Assembly (NCBI RefSeq): GCF_024459955.1
Contig: NZ_JANFXK010000008.1
Span: 1 to 64,000 of the forward strand
Origin: Anaerovorax odorimutans
Lineage (GTDB): Bacteria > Bacillota > Clostridia > Peptostreptococcales > Anaerovoracaceae
Direction: 5' to 3'
DNA length: 64,000 bases
Part shown: positions 17,394 through 26,064 of the stretch, piece after piece
How positions within the stretch are numbered: the first letter of the stretch is position 1
Layout of the letters: each line of letters starts with the position of its first letter
The notes under the pieces: generated by a model
What the model saw: the letters and a program-made list of their open reading frames with translations, nothing else
What the model was told of the DNA's origin: nothing
The model's database searches: none
Position numbers and translations under genes: made by a program

Positions 17394-18371
17394 TCAGTCT
17401 GTTCCTTTTGAATCTTTTTTTCTTCCGTCTCGTATAATGCAGGTCACTCCCATGCGGTTTTTGACCTCCATCTTGCGAAAAATGTTATAAACATGGGTTT
17501 TTACGGTGCTTTCGGAAATGTAGAGCAGCTTTGCGATCTCGCTGTTGCTCTTACCCTCGTAGATCAGCCGGCTCAGGTCCTTTTCCCTTCCTGTCAGGTC
17601 ATATTCTTCCGCCACTTCGTCCATTCTCTTGTCAATGTCGAATTCGGCCTGACCGCCGTCCGTTCCCGTCTCGTAAGCCTCCTTGAAATCAGCTCTGTAA
17701 ATAAACACTACGGTCACAATATTTACGACAAACCAAAACACAATGGTAAGATCCAGCGGTTCGCGGATAAACTTGCTGTTTCCCCAATAAACCGATGCCT
17801 CGCCCCAAAAGTAAGAGGCGTAGTTCCATACCAGCATGGCCGTAACGACAATCATATAATGGATCGTACTTTTGGGCTGATGAAGCATCACGCATTTGCT
17901 GATATACACCACACTTCCCACCAGCATAATCAAGAGCAGAATGATATCCGTCACCAGCAGCAGCCACCTGAGGGCGTAGAAGTAATTGATCGTAAAAATG
18001 ATTGTCGAGCAGAACCACAGGACCGCATAGATGAAAATGTAGCTTCTGGCCGACTTCTGAAGTGCGGCGAACTCATCTGTTCCAGTGATCTTCTGCTCTA
18101 CATGCAGCCAAAGATAGAACAATATGGCGATGATGCAGCTTCCGATTCGCAGCGTCAGCATATCACGAATGTCTCCCAGCACATATCCGGTATAATACAG
18201 GAGCATATCGTACAAACTCATGACCAGCATGCATATCAAAAAAAATTTCAGGGCCTTATTCAACTGGCTGGTGCGCTTTTTTCCTGCCAGGAATACCATC
18301 GTAATCCCGGCGATACCCAAAAATATAGCCAGAAGATAGCAAAACAGCACGCCCTCTCTTTGAAACGTCAT
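17394..18371 (-). CDS. Membrane-bound LuxR-type transcriptional regulator
   Basis: A 325-aa protein with about seven hydrophobic segments over residues 1-240, then a cytoplasmic C-terminal helix-turn-helix of LuxR type (about 258-315: YDLTGREKDLSRLIYEGKSN followed by the conserved SNSEIAKLLYISESTVKTHV core). It would sense something in or through the membrane and bind DNA directly. No kinase partner is nearby. The ATG follows GAGAGGTAGATAGTC. Similar one-piece regulators occur in Eggerthella-type and clostridial gut bacteria, usually of unknown target. It faces a TM2 gene and is upstream of nothing on its own strand. Confidence 0.85.
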   Translation of the reverse strand: MTFQREGVLFCYLLAIFLGIAGITMVFLAGKKRTSQLNKALKFFLICMLVMSLYDMLLYYTGYVLGDIRDMLTLRIGSCIIAILFYLWLHVEQKITGTDEFAALQKSARSYIFIYAVLWFCSTIIFTINYFYALRWLLLVTDIILLLIMLVGSVVYISKCVMLHQPKSTIHYMIVVTAMLVWNYASYFWGEASVYWGNSKFIREPLDLTIVFWFVVNIVTVVFIYRADFKEAYETGTDGGQAEFDIDKRMDEVAEEYDLTGREKDLSRLIYEGKSNSEIAKLLYISESTVKTHVYNIFRKMEVKNRMGVTCIIRDGRKKDSKGTD

Positions 18372-18519
18372 GACTATCTACCTCTCTCTTACAATAATAA
18401 CTCATTATACTATAGTTCCCGCTGCTTTAAAACTTTTTTCTTCATATATATATGTTTTGTTTTAATCATCCATTTTTTTACATTTTCTGATTGCCCGCAA
18501 GCTCTCAACTTTCGCAAGC

Positions 18520-18557
18520 AAAAGCACCTGACTTGTCTGCGGCAAACCAGGTGCTTA
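18520..18557 (-). terminator. Terminator after the sirtuin gene
   Basis: AAGCACCTG pairs with CAGGTGCTT; on the minus strand TTTTGCTT follows. It lies about 26 bp beyond the stop codon. Confidence 0.75.
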
Positions 18558-18582
18558 TAAGTGATCCTATATGTTCTTTCTA

Positions 18583-19308
18583 TTAATCCCCCAGCACTTT
18601 CCCGATGGAGTCGTTGATTACCAGGCTGGCCCGGCTGTCGTACTGAGTCTCCGATTTGTTGATGAGAATAATGTCTTTTCCTCCGAAATAGTTGATCAGA
18701 CCTGCCGCCGGATATACTACCAGCGAGGTTCCTCCCACTATGAGCGTATCGGCCTTGCGGATGGCGTCTACCGCTCCCGAAATGACCTGTTCGTCCAGCG
18801 CCTCTTCATACAGCACCACGTCCGGCTTTACAATTCCTCCGCATTTTTCGCACTTGGGAACGAGGCCGTCACAGTGCTGTTCATCCATGATATAGTCCAG
18901 ATCGTAGAAGGTTCCGCAGTCCATACAGTAGTTCCGCAGAACTGAGCCGTGAAGTTCAAAGACCTTCTTGCTGCCGGCCAGCTGGTGCAGGCCGTCTATA
19001 TTCTGAGTCACGACACCCGTCAGCTTTCCGTCTTCCTCCATCTTCGCCAAAGCGATATGGGCTTTATTGGGCTTTGCGTCCCGGTAGATCAAATTGTTTT
19101 TATAGTAATCAAAAAACGTCTCCATGTTACTCGTAAAGAAAGAATGGGAAAGCATGGTCTCCGGAGATTTCCCGTATTGGGAAACCGCACTGTACAGACC
19201 GCTCTCCGAGCGAAAATCAGGAATATTGCTTTCCGTCGACACTCCGGCGCCTCCGAAAAACACGACCCGTTTACTTTTCTCAACGATTTCTTTCACTCTT
19301 GCATCCAT
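18583..19308 (-). CDS. cobB: NAD-dependent protein deacylase, Sir2 family
   Basis: Removes acyl groups from lysines using NAD+, giving nicotinamide and O-acyl-ADP-ribose; cytoplasmic, 241 aa. Visible: GGAGVSTESNIPDFR (19-33) for NAD binding, TQNIDGLH (101-108), catalytic His120 in LHGS, and a zinc site of Cys128, Cys131, Cys153 and Cys156. It has no Ala-Tyr-Arg desuccinylase signature that I can confirm, so substrate type is open. It starts 2 bp after the stop codon of an upstream lipoprotein gene, with GAGGAATAATC before the ATG, so both are likely on one transcript. Confidence 0.94.
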   Translation of the reverse strand: MDARVKEIVEKSKRVVFFGGAGVSTESNIPDFRSESGLYSAVSQYGKSPETMLSHSFFTSNMETFFDYYKNNLIYRDAKPNKAHIALAKMEEDGKLTGVVTQNIDGLHQLAGSKKVFELHGSVLRNYCMDCGTFYDLDYIMDEQHCDGLVPKCEKCGGIVKPDVVLYEEALDEQVISGAVDAIRKADTLIVGGTSLVVYPAAGLINYFGGKDIILINKSETQYDSRASLVINDSIGKVLGD

Positions 19309-19310
19309 GA

Positions 19311-20066
19311 TTATTCCTCCTCTGACAACTCCTCGTCATCTTCTCCCTGGTCCAGGTCCTCTACTTCTTTATAGTCCTTTGGTATTTCAAAGAGTTCTTC
19401 CGGAGCGCTGTCCTTCAATTGGGTAATTTTCTCGATTCTCTGGTAAATCGGCGTATTCTCCTGGCCTTCCTCGCCCTTCATTTCCTGACGGTATACCAGC
19501 GCCACAAGCTCCCCCTGATCGTCCACGAGGAACCGTTTGATGTACAGATAGGTATCCATCGCTTCCTCGTCCACCTCTTCTCCCTCTTCCGGTTCAGCGG
19601 GCATTTCATAGCTATCCTGATATTCATCGTATTTGTAGGTTTTTCCGTCCAGCTCCATTTGATCCGTCTTCACGTAGGCCAGTTTTGTTTCATCCTCCGC
19701 TTCCAGCTCTTCCTTCGTGTATTCCTTATCAGCATCGGAGATCATATAGGAAACCTTATCTATGTCAACCTGTCGGTTTTCCAGCTTTTCCTCGCCCTCC
19801 ATCAGAGCGAACCGGTCCTTTCCGTCACGGCCTTCCGCCATCACGCTCTTGGTGGGTCCTTCTGCGTCCTCATCCTGAACTCCCTCATCTAAAAATTCGT
19901 CCTCAACATCAGCCTCGTAATAATACCTGGCGTCATCGCCGTCCAGCATCGCATGATACTTGTCCGCCACATGGCCGTCCTTGTTCTTTTCCTCACTCTT
20001 GCTGCCGCAGGCCGCCATTGTTAAAATCAGGGCCAGGGCTAAAATCACTGAAACTGCTTTTTTCAT
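19311..20066 (-). CDS. Highly acidic predicted lipoprotein
   Basis: A 251-aa protein with a clear lipoprotein signal (Lys-Lys, hydrophobic run, LTMAAC with Cys at 20). The mature part is very rich in Glu and Asp, especially at the C-terminus, and has repeated beta-like segments (KTYKYDEYQDSYE, YIKRFLVDDQGELVALVYRQ). The fold might resemble outer-face lipoproteins such as LolA/MucB-like proteins, but I cannot assign a family. It is co-oriented with and 2 bp from the sirtuin gene; a functional link is not evident. Confidence 0.75.
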   Translation of the reverse strand: MKKAVSVILALALILTMAACGSKSEEKNKDGHVADKYHAMLDGDDARYYYEADVEDEFLDEGVQDEDAEGPTKSVMAEGRDGKDRFALMEGEEKLENRQVDIDKVSYMISDADKEYTKEELEAEDETKLAYVKTDQMELDGKTYKYDEYQDSYEMPAEPEEGEEVDEEAMDTYLYIKRFLVDDQGELVALVYRQEMKGEEGQENTPIYQRIEKITQLKDSAPEELFEIPKDYKEVEDLDQGEDDEELSEEE

Positions 20067-20251
20067 ACCTACTCCTTTTATCTCTGCGTCTCTAACTTAT
20101 TCTGCGGCTGACCCGCAGTGGCCTTTTGAGGCAATTATACCATAACCGCTTTAAAAAGTCGTAGGGATTCCTGTAATTTTCATTGAAATTCAGACTGGCG
20201 GTTTTCGGCATATCATGCGATAATAAAGGCAGAGTAAGGAGCTTTACATTT

Positions 20252-21496
20252 ATGTGGAATGTGATTTATATATCTTTGGAATGTCTTGTCGATATCGCTT
20301 TTGGCCTTCTTTTGCTGCCGATTCTCTTTTCCTTTAAGAGGAGCCGGCCTCATGTGCTGGTCATTTATGGGCTGTATCTGGCGCTGACCGAGTTCACGTC
20401 CCTTTTATCTTCCCTCTATGAGTCTGATCCACAGTTTTTCATGAACCAGCCGCTTTATATTCTGGCGGACATCCTTTTTTATTACGGGTTCCCGGTCTTC
20501 TTTTTTTATCGCTATACCCAGGGGCCCGCGCTTCGCAATTGCGGCCTGATTCTGGTGTTCTCCACGGCGGCCCTTCCTTTTATGCTGATTCTGCATCTGA
20601 TTCGAAAATATTTTATGCTGGGGCCTTCGATCCTCGCCGCCCGCTCCCCGGGAGATTTTGCCGCCCTTCTGGTTAGCGTGCTGGCTTACGGCATCGCGCT
20701 TTTGCTGGCGGGATTCATCCGCAGCAGGCTCTGGGATAAGGTGAAGCGGATTCCTTCTGCGGTATTTGGCGGAATTTATGTCATAGATTCCCTGATCGCC
20801 CTTGTTTCGGGTCTTTCGCACACGTTCAGCGCTTATGTCGCCGACAGCACCGGTGATATGGCATCCACACTGAATCTGGGTATCTTTTTCTGCATCGGCC
20901 TTGGCCTCTGGCTTCTGGCAGCAATCGCGGCCTTTCTCATACACGACCGCATCAATTACCGGAAGAAGCGGCGTCTCCTGCAGGCGGAAATGGATCTTCA
21001 GCACGCATATTACCAGTCGATTGTCAGCCTGCAGTTTCGAGTGCGGAGCCTTCGCCATGATCTCATCAATCATCTGAACGTTTTGGAACATCTGGATCTG
21101 ATTAAGAGCCCCCACAGGGACACATACTGCCAAGCCTTCCTGTCCCACTGCGATAAGATCGAAGATGAGGTTTCCGAGGTCTTTCGCTGGAAAGAAATCC
21201 GAACAGACAGCCTGACCGACCGGGAATGCTATATCATTTATTACTATCTGAAAGCAGTTCTGGCGCAGTTCGGCTGCGCCTGGGAGGACTGTCGGATATC
21301 CCGGACCCGCAGCCAGTCCGGCAGCCGGTTGATTGTTCGGCTTCCACAGCAGCATCCGACTCCGCTGTGGTGGATCGCCTATCGGCAGGATCCGTATTTT
21401 CAGCTTCTTAGTGCCGTGCTGCAGCGCCGGGACGGCAGCGTATGCTGGAGGAAAGGAGAAAGTCAATGGGAATTTATACTGACGCTCTCATCTTAA
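20252..21496 (+). CDS. AgrC-like sensor protein with H-box but degenerate ATPase domain
   Basis: A 414-aa membrane protein. Six or seven hydrophobic helices span residues 1-232, then a dimerisation/phosphoacceptor helix with VRSLRHDLINHLNVL, placing the phosphoacceptor His at 269 as in the AgrC/GHKL class. The following ~110 residues show no N-box, no DxGxG and no GLGL motif, so it should not hydrolyse ATP on its own. The start at 20252 follows TAAGGAGC. The next gene starts inside its last ten codons and supplies exactly what is missing. I infer that the two form a split receptor kinase. No agrB- or agrD-like gene is visible nearby. Confidence 0.75.
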   Translation: MWNVIYISLECLVDIAFGLLLLPILFSFKRSRPHVLVIYGLYLALTEFTSLLSSLYESDPQFFMNQPLYILADILFYYGFPVFFFYRYTQGPALRNCGLILVFSTAALPFMLILHLIRKYFMLGPSILAARSPGDFAALLVSVLAYGIALLLAGFIRSRLWDKVKRIPSAVFGGIYVIDSLIALVSGLSHTFSAYVADSTGDMASTLNLGIFFCIGLGLWLLAAIAAFLIHDRINYRKKRRLLQAEMDLQHAYYQSIVSLQFRVRSLRHDLINHLNVLEHLDLIKSPHRDTYCQAFLSHCDKIEDEVSEVFRWKEIRTDSLTDRECYIIYYYLKAVLAQFGCAWEDCRISRTRSQSGSRLIVRLPQQHPTPLWWIAYRQDPYFQLLSAVLQRRDGSVCWRKGESQWEFILTLSS

Positions 21497-22206
21497 TGAT
21501 TGTATTGATGGTAATTTTGTCCGTTTTCTTCGTAATTGCCTTTCGTACCCATAAAAAAATCAGCGAGGAAAACAAGTTCCTGCTGGAACGATGGGCCGCG
21601 CAGCGTCAGCACCTGAAAGGACTGGAGTCCTTTTCACAGGAGGTGCGGGCTATGACAAAGGACGTCCGCCGCCTGACCCGCTTCTTTGAAGATGGCTCTC
21701 CCCACAGCCTGCGCCGACAACTGGACGCGGAACAGTCCTGCCTGGACAGCTGCAATGCGCTTCTGTCTAAGGTGCGGTGCGGCAACCCGGAAGTGGATGC
21801 ACTGCTGTTCAGCAAAACAGTAATATGTGAAAAATACGGCATTGAGTTTGAAGTCACCATCTGCAGGATACCGGAAGGGAAGCTGACAGAAATCGAACTG
21901 ACATCACTGCTGGGCAATCTGCTGGACAATGCCATTGAAGCCGCATACGCCTCACCGGCGCCCCGCCCCTTTGTAAAAATGAATTGCCAGTTTCGGAGCG
22001 GTGTCTTTCTCATTCGCATTGAAAACTCAAAAGATCCGGCCCGTAATCCCATGGCAAATCATATGAAAACCGACAAGGAAAATCCCCAGTTTCACGGTCT
22101 TGGACTGCGTATTTTGGACGGCATCGTAAAAAAATATGACGGGGTGATGAAAATGGAGGATAAGGGAGATACCTTCACATCCTCAGTCTCCCTTATTCTG
22201 GGATAG
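21466..22206 (+). CDS. GHKL ATPase protein lacking the phosphoacceptor His
   Basis: A 246-aa protein with one N-terminal membrane helix (about 7-27), a coiled-coil-like linker, a pseudo-phosphoacceptor helix and an intact GHKL ATPase domain. N-box LLGNLLDNAIEAA is at 148-160 and HGLGLRIL at 210-217. The position aligned to His in the partner's VRSLRHDL reads VRAMTKDV, so the acceptor His is Lys65. The ATG at 21466 follows AAAGGAGAAAGTCA within the end of the upstream gene (31-bp overlap). Its likely job is to phosphorylate the partner's His269 in trans. The transcript ends at the terminator 22237-22290. Confidence 0.78.
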   Translation: MGIYTDALILMIVLMVILSVFFVIAFRTHKKISEENKFLLERWAAQRQHLKGLESFSQEVRAMTKDVRRLTRFFEDGSPHSLRRQLDAEQSCLDSCNALLSKVRCGNPEVDALLFSKTVICEKYGIEFEVTICRIPEGKLTEIELTSLLGNLLDNAIEAAYASPAPRPFVKMNCQFRSGVFLIRIENSKDPARNPMANHMKTDKENPQFHGLGLRILDGIVKKYDGVMKMEDKGDTFTSSVSLILG

Positions 22207-22236
22207 CAAACCATTGAACTTCAACTATCATAAAAA

Positions 22237-22290
22237 GAGGCTTGTCACATCCGTTTTTTACAGATGCAACAAGCCCTTTTTGCTTTTTTC
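22237..22290 (+). terminator. Terminator after the split sensor-kinase genes
   Basis: GGCTTGT...ACATC pairs with GATG...ACAAGCC, with a T-rich tail (CTTTTTGCTTTTTT), 30 bp after the stop codon. Confidence 0.7.
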
Positions 22291-22353
22291 ATTATTTCTT
22301 ATTCCGAAGATCTTTTTTCCAATCCATAGCCGCAATTCGTTGAATTCTCGCTC

Positions 22354-23814
22354 CTATGCCAGCAGTCGCAAAGCAACAAAGACAATGATGATGAAGCAGG
22401 CAAACGCTGTGGGCACCGCATAAAGGCCGAGGTTTTCATCCGTATGCATTGCCTGCGCTGAAGCTTTAACCATAACCGCAATGGTAGCCGCCAAAGTAAT
22501 CAGCACGGAACAGAGCGCGGCGACAGGCACAAAGGCCGTCAGCACAATGGTTACAATCAGCAGCGCCGTAGTCAAAAGGCTTGCGGTACCGCAGGCGCCC
22601 GTCAGTTCTCTGATGGAACCCTTGCCTTTAAACAGCATTCCCGCACCGTACAGCAGTCCGATCCAAAGCACGTCCAGGACAATGGCTATAAGGAACATTT
22701 TCGCGCCAAAGCCAAAGGCGTCTCCCTGGATCAGCCAGGTCCCGAAAATGCCCAGTGTGGCGGACATTTTTCCCATGAATACGGCGGCCAGAACTGCCAG
22801 AATCACATCTTTAATCAAAAGAAATACCACGCCCGGAAGGAATGCGTCTTCCGAAGCAGCCTTTTCAATGGCTGCCGCCGGTTTTACAAAGAATTCCTTT
22901 GCCAGTTCCGCAAACATTCCCTGTCCAGGCCGTCTTCTATGTATCTCCACCGGCGCCACTTCTCCCGTCGGCGTCCCGCAGGCATCGCAGAATGCCGCTC
23001 CCTTGGGAAGTCTCCTGCCGCAGGCCATACAAAACAGCGGCTTTTCACTTTCCGCTTCCTCTGCGGCCCCATCGTCCGCTGTTTCCGAAATCTCCGGTTC
23101 CCCTGTCTTTTCCTGAGACAGCAGGGAAGGTTCCTCTGAAACAGGCTCCGGCTCCTCAACCCTCACATCCATTTCTTCCTCCGGCTCCTCTGTCTTCTCT
23201 TCGTCTTCATCCTTTCTCCAGATGAAGACTTCCTCCTTCGCCTCCTGACTTTCCGGCTCCTCAGCCGTTTTTTCTTCTTCCGGCTGCCGCGTCTCCTCCG
23301 CGAAGAGTTCCGTCGCCGGTTCCGTCTTTACCGGTTCCGCGCCTGCAAAGACCGCCTCTGCCTCCGGAAGCTCCGCTTTCTCTTCCTGGAGCTCCTTCTC
23401 CGCTTCCGGACCTTCCGGTCCCTCTTCCTGCTCACAGGAGACATCAGCCACAGGCACTTCCGTTTCTCCTTCGGAAATTTTTTCATCCTCCTTCAGGTCC
23501 TTTGACTCTGCGTCCGGTTCCTGAGGCGGGGTTTCTTTAAAAAAGGTTTCCTTGGTAAAGATCTGCGTATGATCGGACAGTCCGTATTCTTTTTTTGGCG
23601 TAGGCTCCAAGTCCAAATTCAGCAGCTGGTCCAAATCCGTAACCGCCTGCTCCTTCGTATCGGAAGGTGCGGCTTCCACCTCTCTGACCTCCGGCTCCGC
23701 GGACTCCGGTTCCGCAGGTTCCTCCGGCTCTGCGTCCGGGTTTACCAGCACACCGCAGTTCTCACAAAACTTCGAATCATCATCAATTCTTGCACCACAA
23801 TTCTCACAATACAT
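22354..23814 (-). CDS. Zinc-ribbon membrane protein with long acidic linker
   Basis: A 486-aa protein in four parts. An N-terminal zinc ribbon (CENCG at 3-7 and CENCG at 17-21) is followed by about 230 residues of low-complexity Glu/Pro/Ala/Val sequence. A second zinc ribbon (CMACGRRLPKGAAFCDACG) lies near 265-285. The C-terminal part has about five hydrophobic helices (330-486). Proteins of this architecture in Firmicutes are membrane proteins of unknown function, possibly stress- or envelope-related. The acidic linker is likely disordered and exposed in the cytoplasm. The gene sits between the sensor pair and the LytTR gene; the shared neighbourhood may mean a shared pathway but this is not shown. 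The start is set by the ATG at 23814 before the first CENCG. Confidence 0.75.
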   Translation of the reverse strand: MYCENCGARIDDDSKFCENCGVLVNPDAEPEEPAEPESAEPEVREVEAAPSDTKEQAVTDLDQLLNLDLEPTPKKEYGLSDHTQIFTKETFFKETPPQEPDAESKDLKEDEKISEGETEVPVADVSCEQEEGPEGPEAEKELQEEKAELPEAEAVFAGAEPVKTEPATELFAEETRQPEEEKTAEEPESQEAKEEVFIWRKDEDEEKTEEPEEEMDVRVEEPEPVSEEPSLLSQEKTGEPEISETADDGAAEEAESEKPLFCMACGRRLPKGAAFCDACGTPTGEVAPVEIHRRRPGQGMFAELAKEFFVKPAAAIEKAASEDAFLPGVVFLLIKDVILAVLAAVFMGKMSATLGIFGTWLIQGDAFGFGAKMFLIAIVLDVLWIGLLYGAGMLFKGKGSIRELTGACGTASLLTTALLIVTIVLTAFVPVAALCSVLITLAATIAVMVKASAQAMHTDENLGLYAVPTAFACFIIIVFVALRLLA

Positions 23815-23952
23815 AAATCCCCCTCCTTACAAAAAAGGACCGGGAAATCACTCCCCCAGCCCTGCAAAATCACACTGCCAACTGCGCGTGCGCAGGCAGT
23901 CCTTTCCGTTACATTATCAGTTTTGTCCATCAATGTCAAGGTTTTCAGTCCC

Positions 23953-24672
23953 CTAGCCGATATTTCCTTCCAGATATTCTAAAAAGATATCTCTCACCTC
24001 CGGATAATAGCTTTTGCTGATTGGCACAACCTTGTCATTTTCAAAGTAAAATTTCTTGTTGCCCATTTTCTTTACTTTGCTGATATTGACGATATAGCTG
24101 TTGTGGCATCTGAGAAAACGATGATCCAGCTGTGGTTCCATATCGTCAAATTTCCCATAATAAGTAATCACATCCTTTACCGTATGGATGTGTATTTTAC
24201 GTTTTTCCTTTTCAAAGTAAAGGATTTCATTCAGTCCCAGTTTCTGAACTCCCTTTTTACTGGTCACGGCGAAACTGTCCTTTTTTATGCCTTCCAGCTT
24301 TTCCGCCGCCCGATGCAGCGCTTTTTCCAGCTGTTCTTCTTCCAGCGGTTTTTTCAAAAAGAAAACATGATCCACCTCATAAACATCAAGATAATATTTA
24401 TCATGAGCAGAAATGAAAATGATCTGCGAATTGGGCTGATAGTTCAAAATCTGTTTGGCGCTTTCAACGCCATTGCCATTGCCCTCGCCCAGTTCCACGT
24501 CCAGGAACACAATATACGCTTCATTGGGATGCTCCGCAGCGTAGAACTCAATCTTCTCCTTTTCCTCAAATGTTCTAATCTCTTTTATCCGTTCCCCCGC
24601 CATTCTTATGACGCTCTTTTTCAAAAGTTCAAGAAAGACTGCGTCATCATCACAAATCAGTATTCTCCACAT
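23953..24672 (-). CDS. LytTR-family response regulator
   Basis: A 239-aa regulator of the AgrA/LytR type. The N-terminal receiver domain has the acidic cluster CDDD (7-10), phosphoacceptor Asp58 in VFLDVELG and Lys in FLKKP near 107. The C-terminal LytTR DNA-binding domain starts near 140 and includes FLRCHNSYIVNISKVKKM. I start at the ATG at 24672 after GAGGAAGACGTT; an ATG 11 codons upstream has no ribosome site. It is the obvious partner for the split kinase at 20252-22206, 1.3 kb away on the other strand. Two direct repeats at 24767-24799, just upstream, may be its own binding site. Confidence 0.9.
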   Translation of the reverse strand: MWRILICDDDAVFLELLKKSVIRMAGERIKEIRTFEEKEKIEFYAAEHPNEAYIVFLDVELGEGNGNGVESAKQILNYQPNSQIIFISAHDKYYLDVYEVDHVFFLKKPLEEEQLEKALHRAAEKLEGIKKDSFAVTSKKGVQKLGLNEILYFEKEKRKIHIHTVKDVITYYGKFDDMEPQLDHRFLRCHNSYIVNISKVKKMGNKKFYFENDKVVPISKSYYPEVRDIFLEYLEGNIG

Positions 24673-24766
24673 AACGTCTTCCTCATTTAGCAAAATTACA
24701 TACACTTATAAATCGTAAATCTTTCTAATTATTATTTTAGCATCTTTTCGCAAAGATTGTTCTTCA

Positions 24767-24799
24767 TGTAACAAACGGCGTGTAAAATGTAACAAAACG
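24767..24799. promoter_or_regulatory. Direct repeats between the LytTR and ogt genes
   Basis: TGTAACAAACG (24767-24777) and TGTAACAAAACG (24788-24799) repeat with a 21-bp pitch, two helical turns. LytTR proteins bind paired direct repeats at such spacing, so this may be an autoregulatory site; it also precedes the ogt promoter. Confidence 0.45.
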
Positions 24800-24801
24800 C
24801 C

Positions 24802-24829
24802 TTGTCCCTGCATTTCCAGATGCTATAAT
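24802..24829 (+). promoter_or_regulatory. Promoter of ogt
   Basis: -35 TTGTCC (24802-24807), a 16-nt spacer and a consensus -10 TATAAT (24824-24829), 24 bp before the start codon at 24854. Confidence 0.65.
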
Positions 24830-24853
24830 AAAAGCAGAAAGGATGGAACGGCT

Positions 24854-25330
24854 ATGAAAAACATTGTATTGTATGATTCCCCCGTAGGCATGCTCCGCAT
24901 CGTTGAGGAGGACGGCGCTCTGACAGAATTGTCCCTGGATTCTTACGAACCTCCGGTATCAGGCGAATATTCCCGTGAGGAGACCCGTCTTACCCGCAGC
25001 ACAGCCCGCCAGCTGGATGAATATTTTGCCGGAAAAAGAACGGAGTTCGATCTCCCGCTGGCCCCTAAGGGAACGGAGTTTCAGAAAAAGGACTGGGATG
25101 CTCTGCAAAAAATCCCCTATGGGCAGACCCGTACTTATAAGGATATCGCCGAAGCAATCGGCTGCCCCAAAGGGTTTCGGGCAGTGGGCCTTGCCAACAA
25201 CCGCAATCCCATCATGATTATCATTCCCTGTCACCGGGTCATCGGCTCTGACGGCAGTCTGACCGGCTACGCCGGAGGAACACACATAAAAAAATATCTG
25301 CTCGAACTGGAAGGGATCACCACCCGTTAG
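24854..25330 (+). CDS. ogt: Methylated-DNA--protein-cysteine methyltransferase
   Basis: Repairs O6-methylguanine by transferring the methyl group to its own cysteine, a one-use reaction. At 158 aa it has the short Ogt-type N-terminal domain and the C-terminal catalytic domain with PCHRV (125-129), so the acceptor is Cys126. The helix-turn-helix region with YGQTRTYKDIAEAIG, used for DNA entry, is present. The ATG follows AAAGGATGGAACGGCT. The stop codon overlaps that of the converging DNA-metabolism gene within 4 bp. Confidence 0.95.
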   Translation: MKNIVLYDSPVGMLRIVEEDGALTELSLDSYEPPVSGEYSREETRLTRSTARQLDEYFAGKRTEFDLPLAPKGTEFQKKDWDALQKIPYGQTRTYKDIAEAIGCPKGFRAVGLANNRNPIMIIIPCHRVIGSDGSLTGYAGGTHIKKYLLELEGITTR

Positions 25331-26064
25331 AGCTGGAATTCCGTCAGGTGCTTCCAGTAACGCACTGGCATGAGGTTTTTCTGACAGCGGGGATTGATCC
25401 TCTCCCGGATCGCCATATTTTCAAAATAAGATTTCCACAGGCGTCGATATTCTTTCTCCTCTTCCGACAGAGGAGAAAGCTCTTTTTCAGTGAATTCGCT
25501 GATATACCAGCTGCCCTGATAAGCGATGAGGGCCTTACTCCGTTTCAGGTCGTGAATGATAAACGGCTCATTCTTAAAGCGGTCGCAGAAGTGGTCGGCC
25601 AAAAACTCCACGATATCGTGATCCGGTTCAATGGAGCTGTACAGCACCTTGTTTCCCAGCTCTGAAAAACGAATCAGCCCTTTCATCCGGTGTACCTCTC
25701 CGTTGACCTTTCGTTCCGCCTGCTGTACGGCAAAGACAATGGGTTCGCCGTGCAGCATACTGACGCAGGACCCTTTTACAAATCCCAGCCGCACATAGTT
25801 GAGGATTTTCGTTTCCTTGCCCTCCACACCGGACATGAATACCTTATAGATCCGCTTAAGATCATCGGAAGAAATTTTCTTTTCGATGGCCTCGTAGACA
25901 GTGATCGCCTTTTCCTCTTCCGTCTCTATCTCTTTGTATCCACCCAGCATCGTAGACTGGTATTCTTCTCTGCGAAATATTCCGCTGGCTTTTTCCGTAT
26001 AGTAGTGATGGTAGATACAGGTCAGCAGCCCTTCGAAGGTTCCGTCGTACAGATAATCAACCAT
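25327..26064 (-). CDS. Putative DNA metabolism protein (TIGR03915-type, partner of radical SAM)
   Basis: A 245-aa protein with the hallmark N-terminus YLYDGTFEGLLTCIYHHY and the C-terminal NPRCQKNLMPVRYWKHLTEF, both typical of the family that is nearly always encoded next to the radical SAM protein found here upstream. Some members are fused to a uracil-DNA glycosylase domain; this one ends after the linker-like family domain. It overlaps the radical SAM stop by 8 bp, which supports a joint role. The biochemical function is not established in my knowledge; a role in DNA modification or repair is inferred from such fusions. Confidence 0.88.
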   Translation of the reverse strand: MVDYLYDGTFEGLLTCIYHHYYTEKASGIFRREEYQSTMLGGYKEIETEEEKAITVYEAIEKKISSDDLKRIYKVFMSGVEGKETKILNYVRLGFVKGSCVSMLHGEPIVFAVQQAERKVNGEVHRMKGLIRFSELGNKVLYSSIEPDHDIVEFLADHFCDRFKNEPFIIHDLKRSKALIAYQGSWYISEFTEKELSPLSEEEKEYRRLWKSYFENMAIRERINPRCQKNLMPVRYWKHLTEFQL

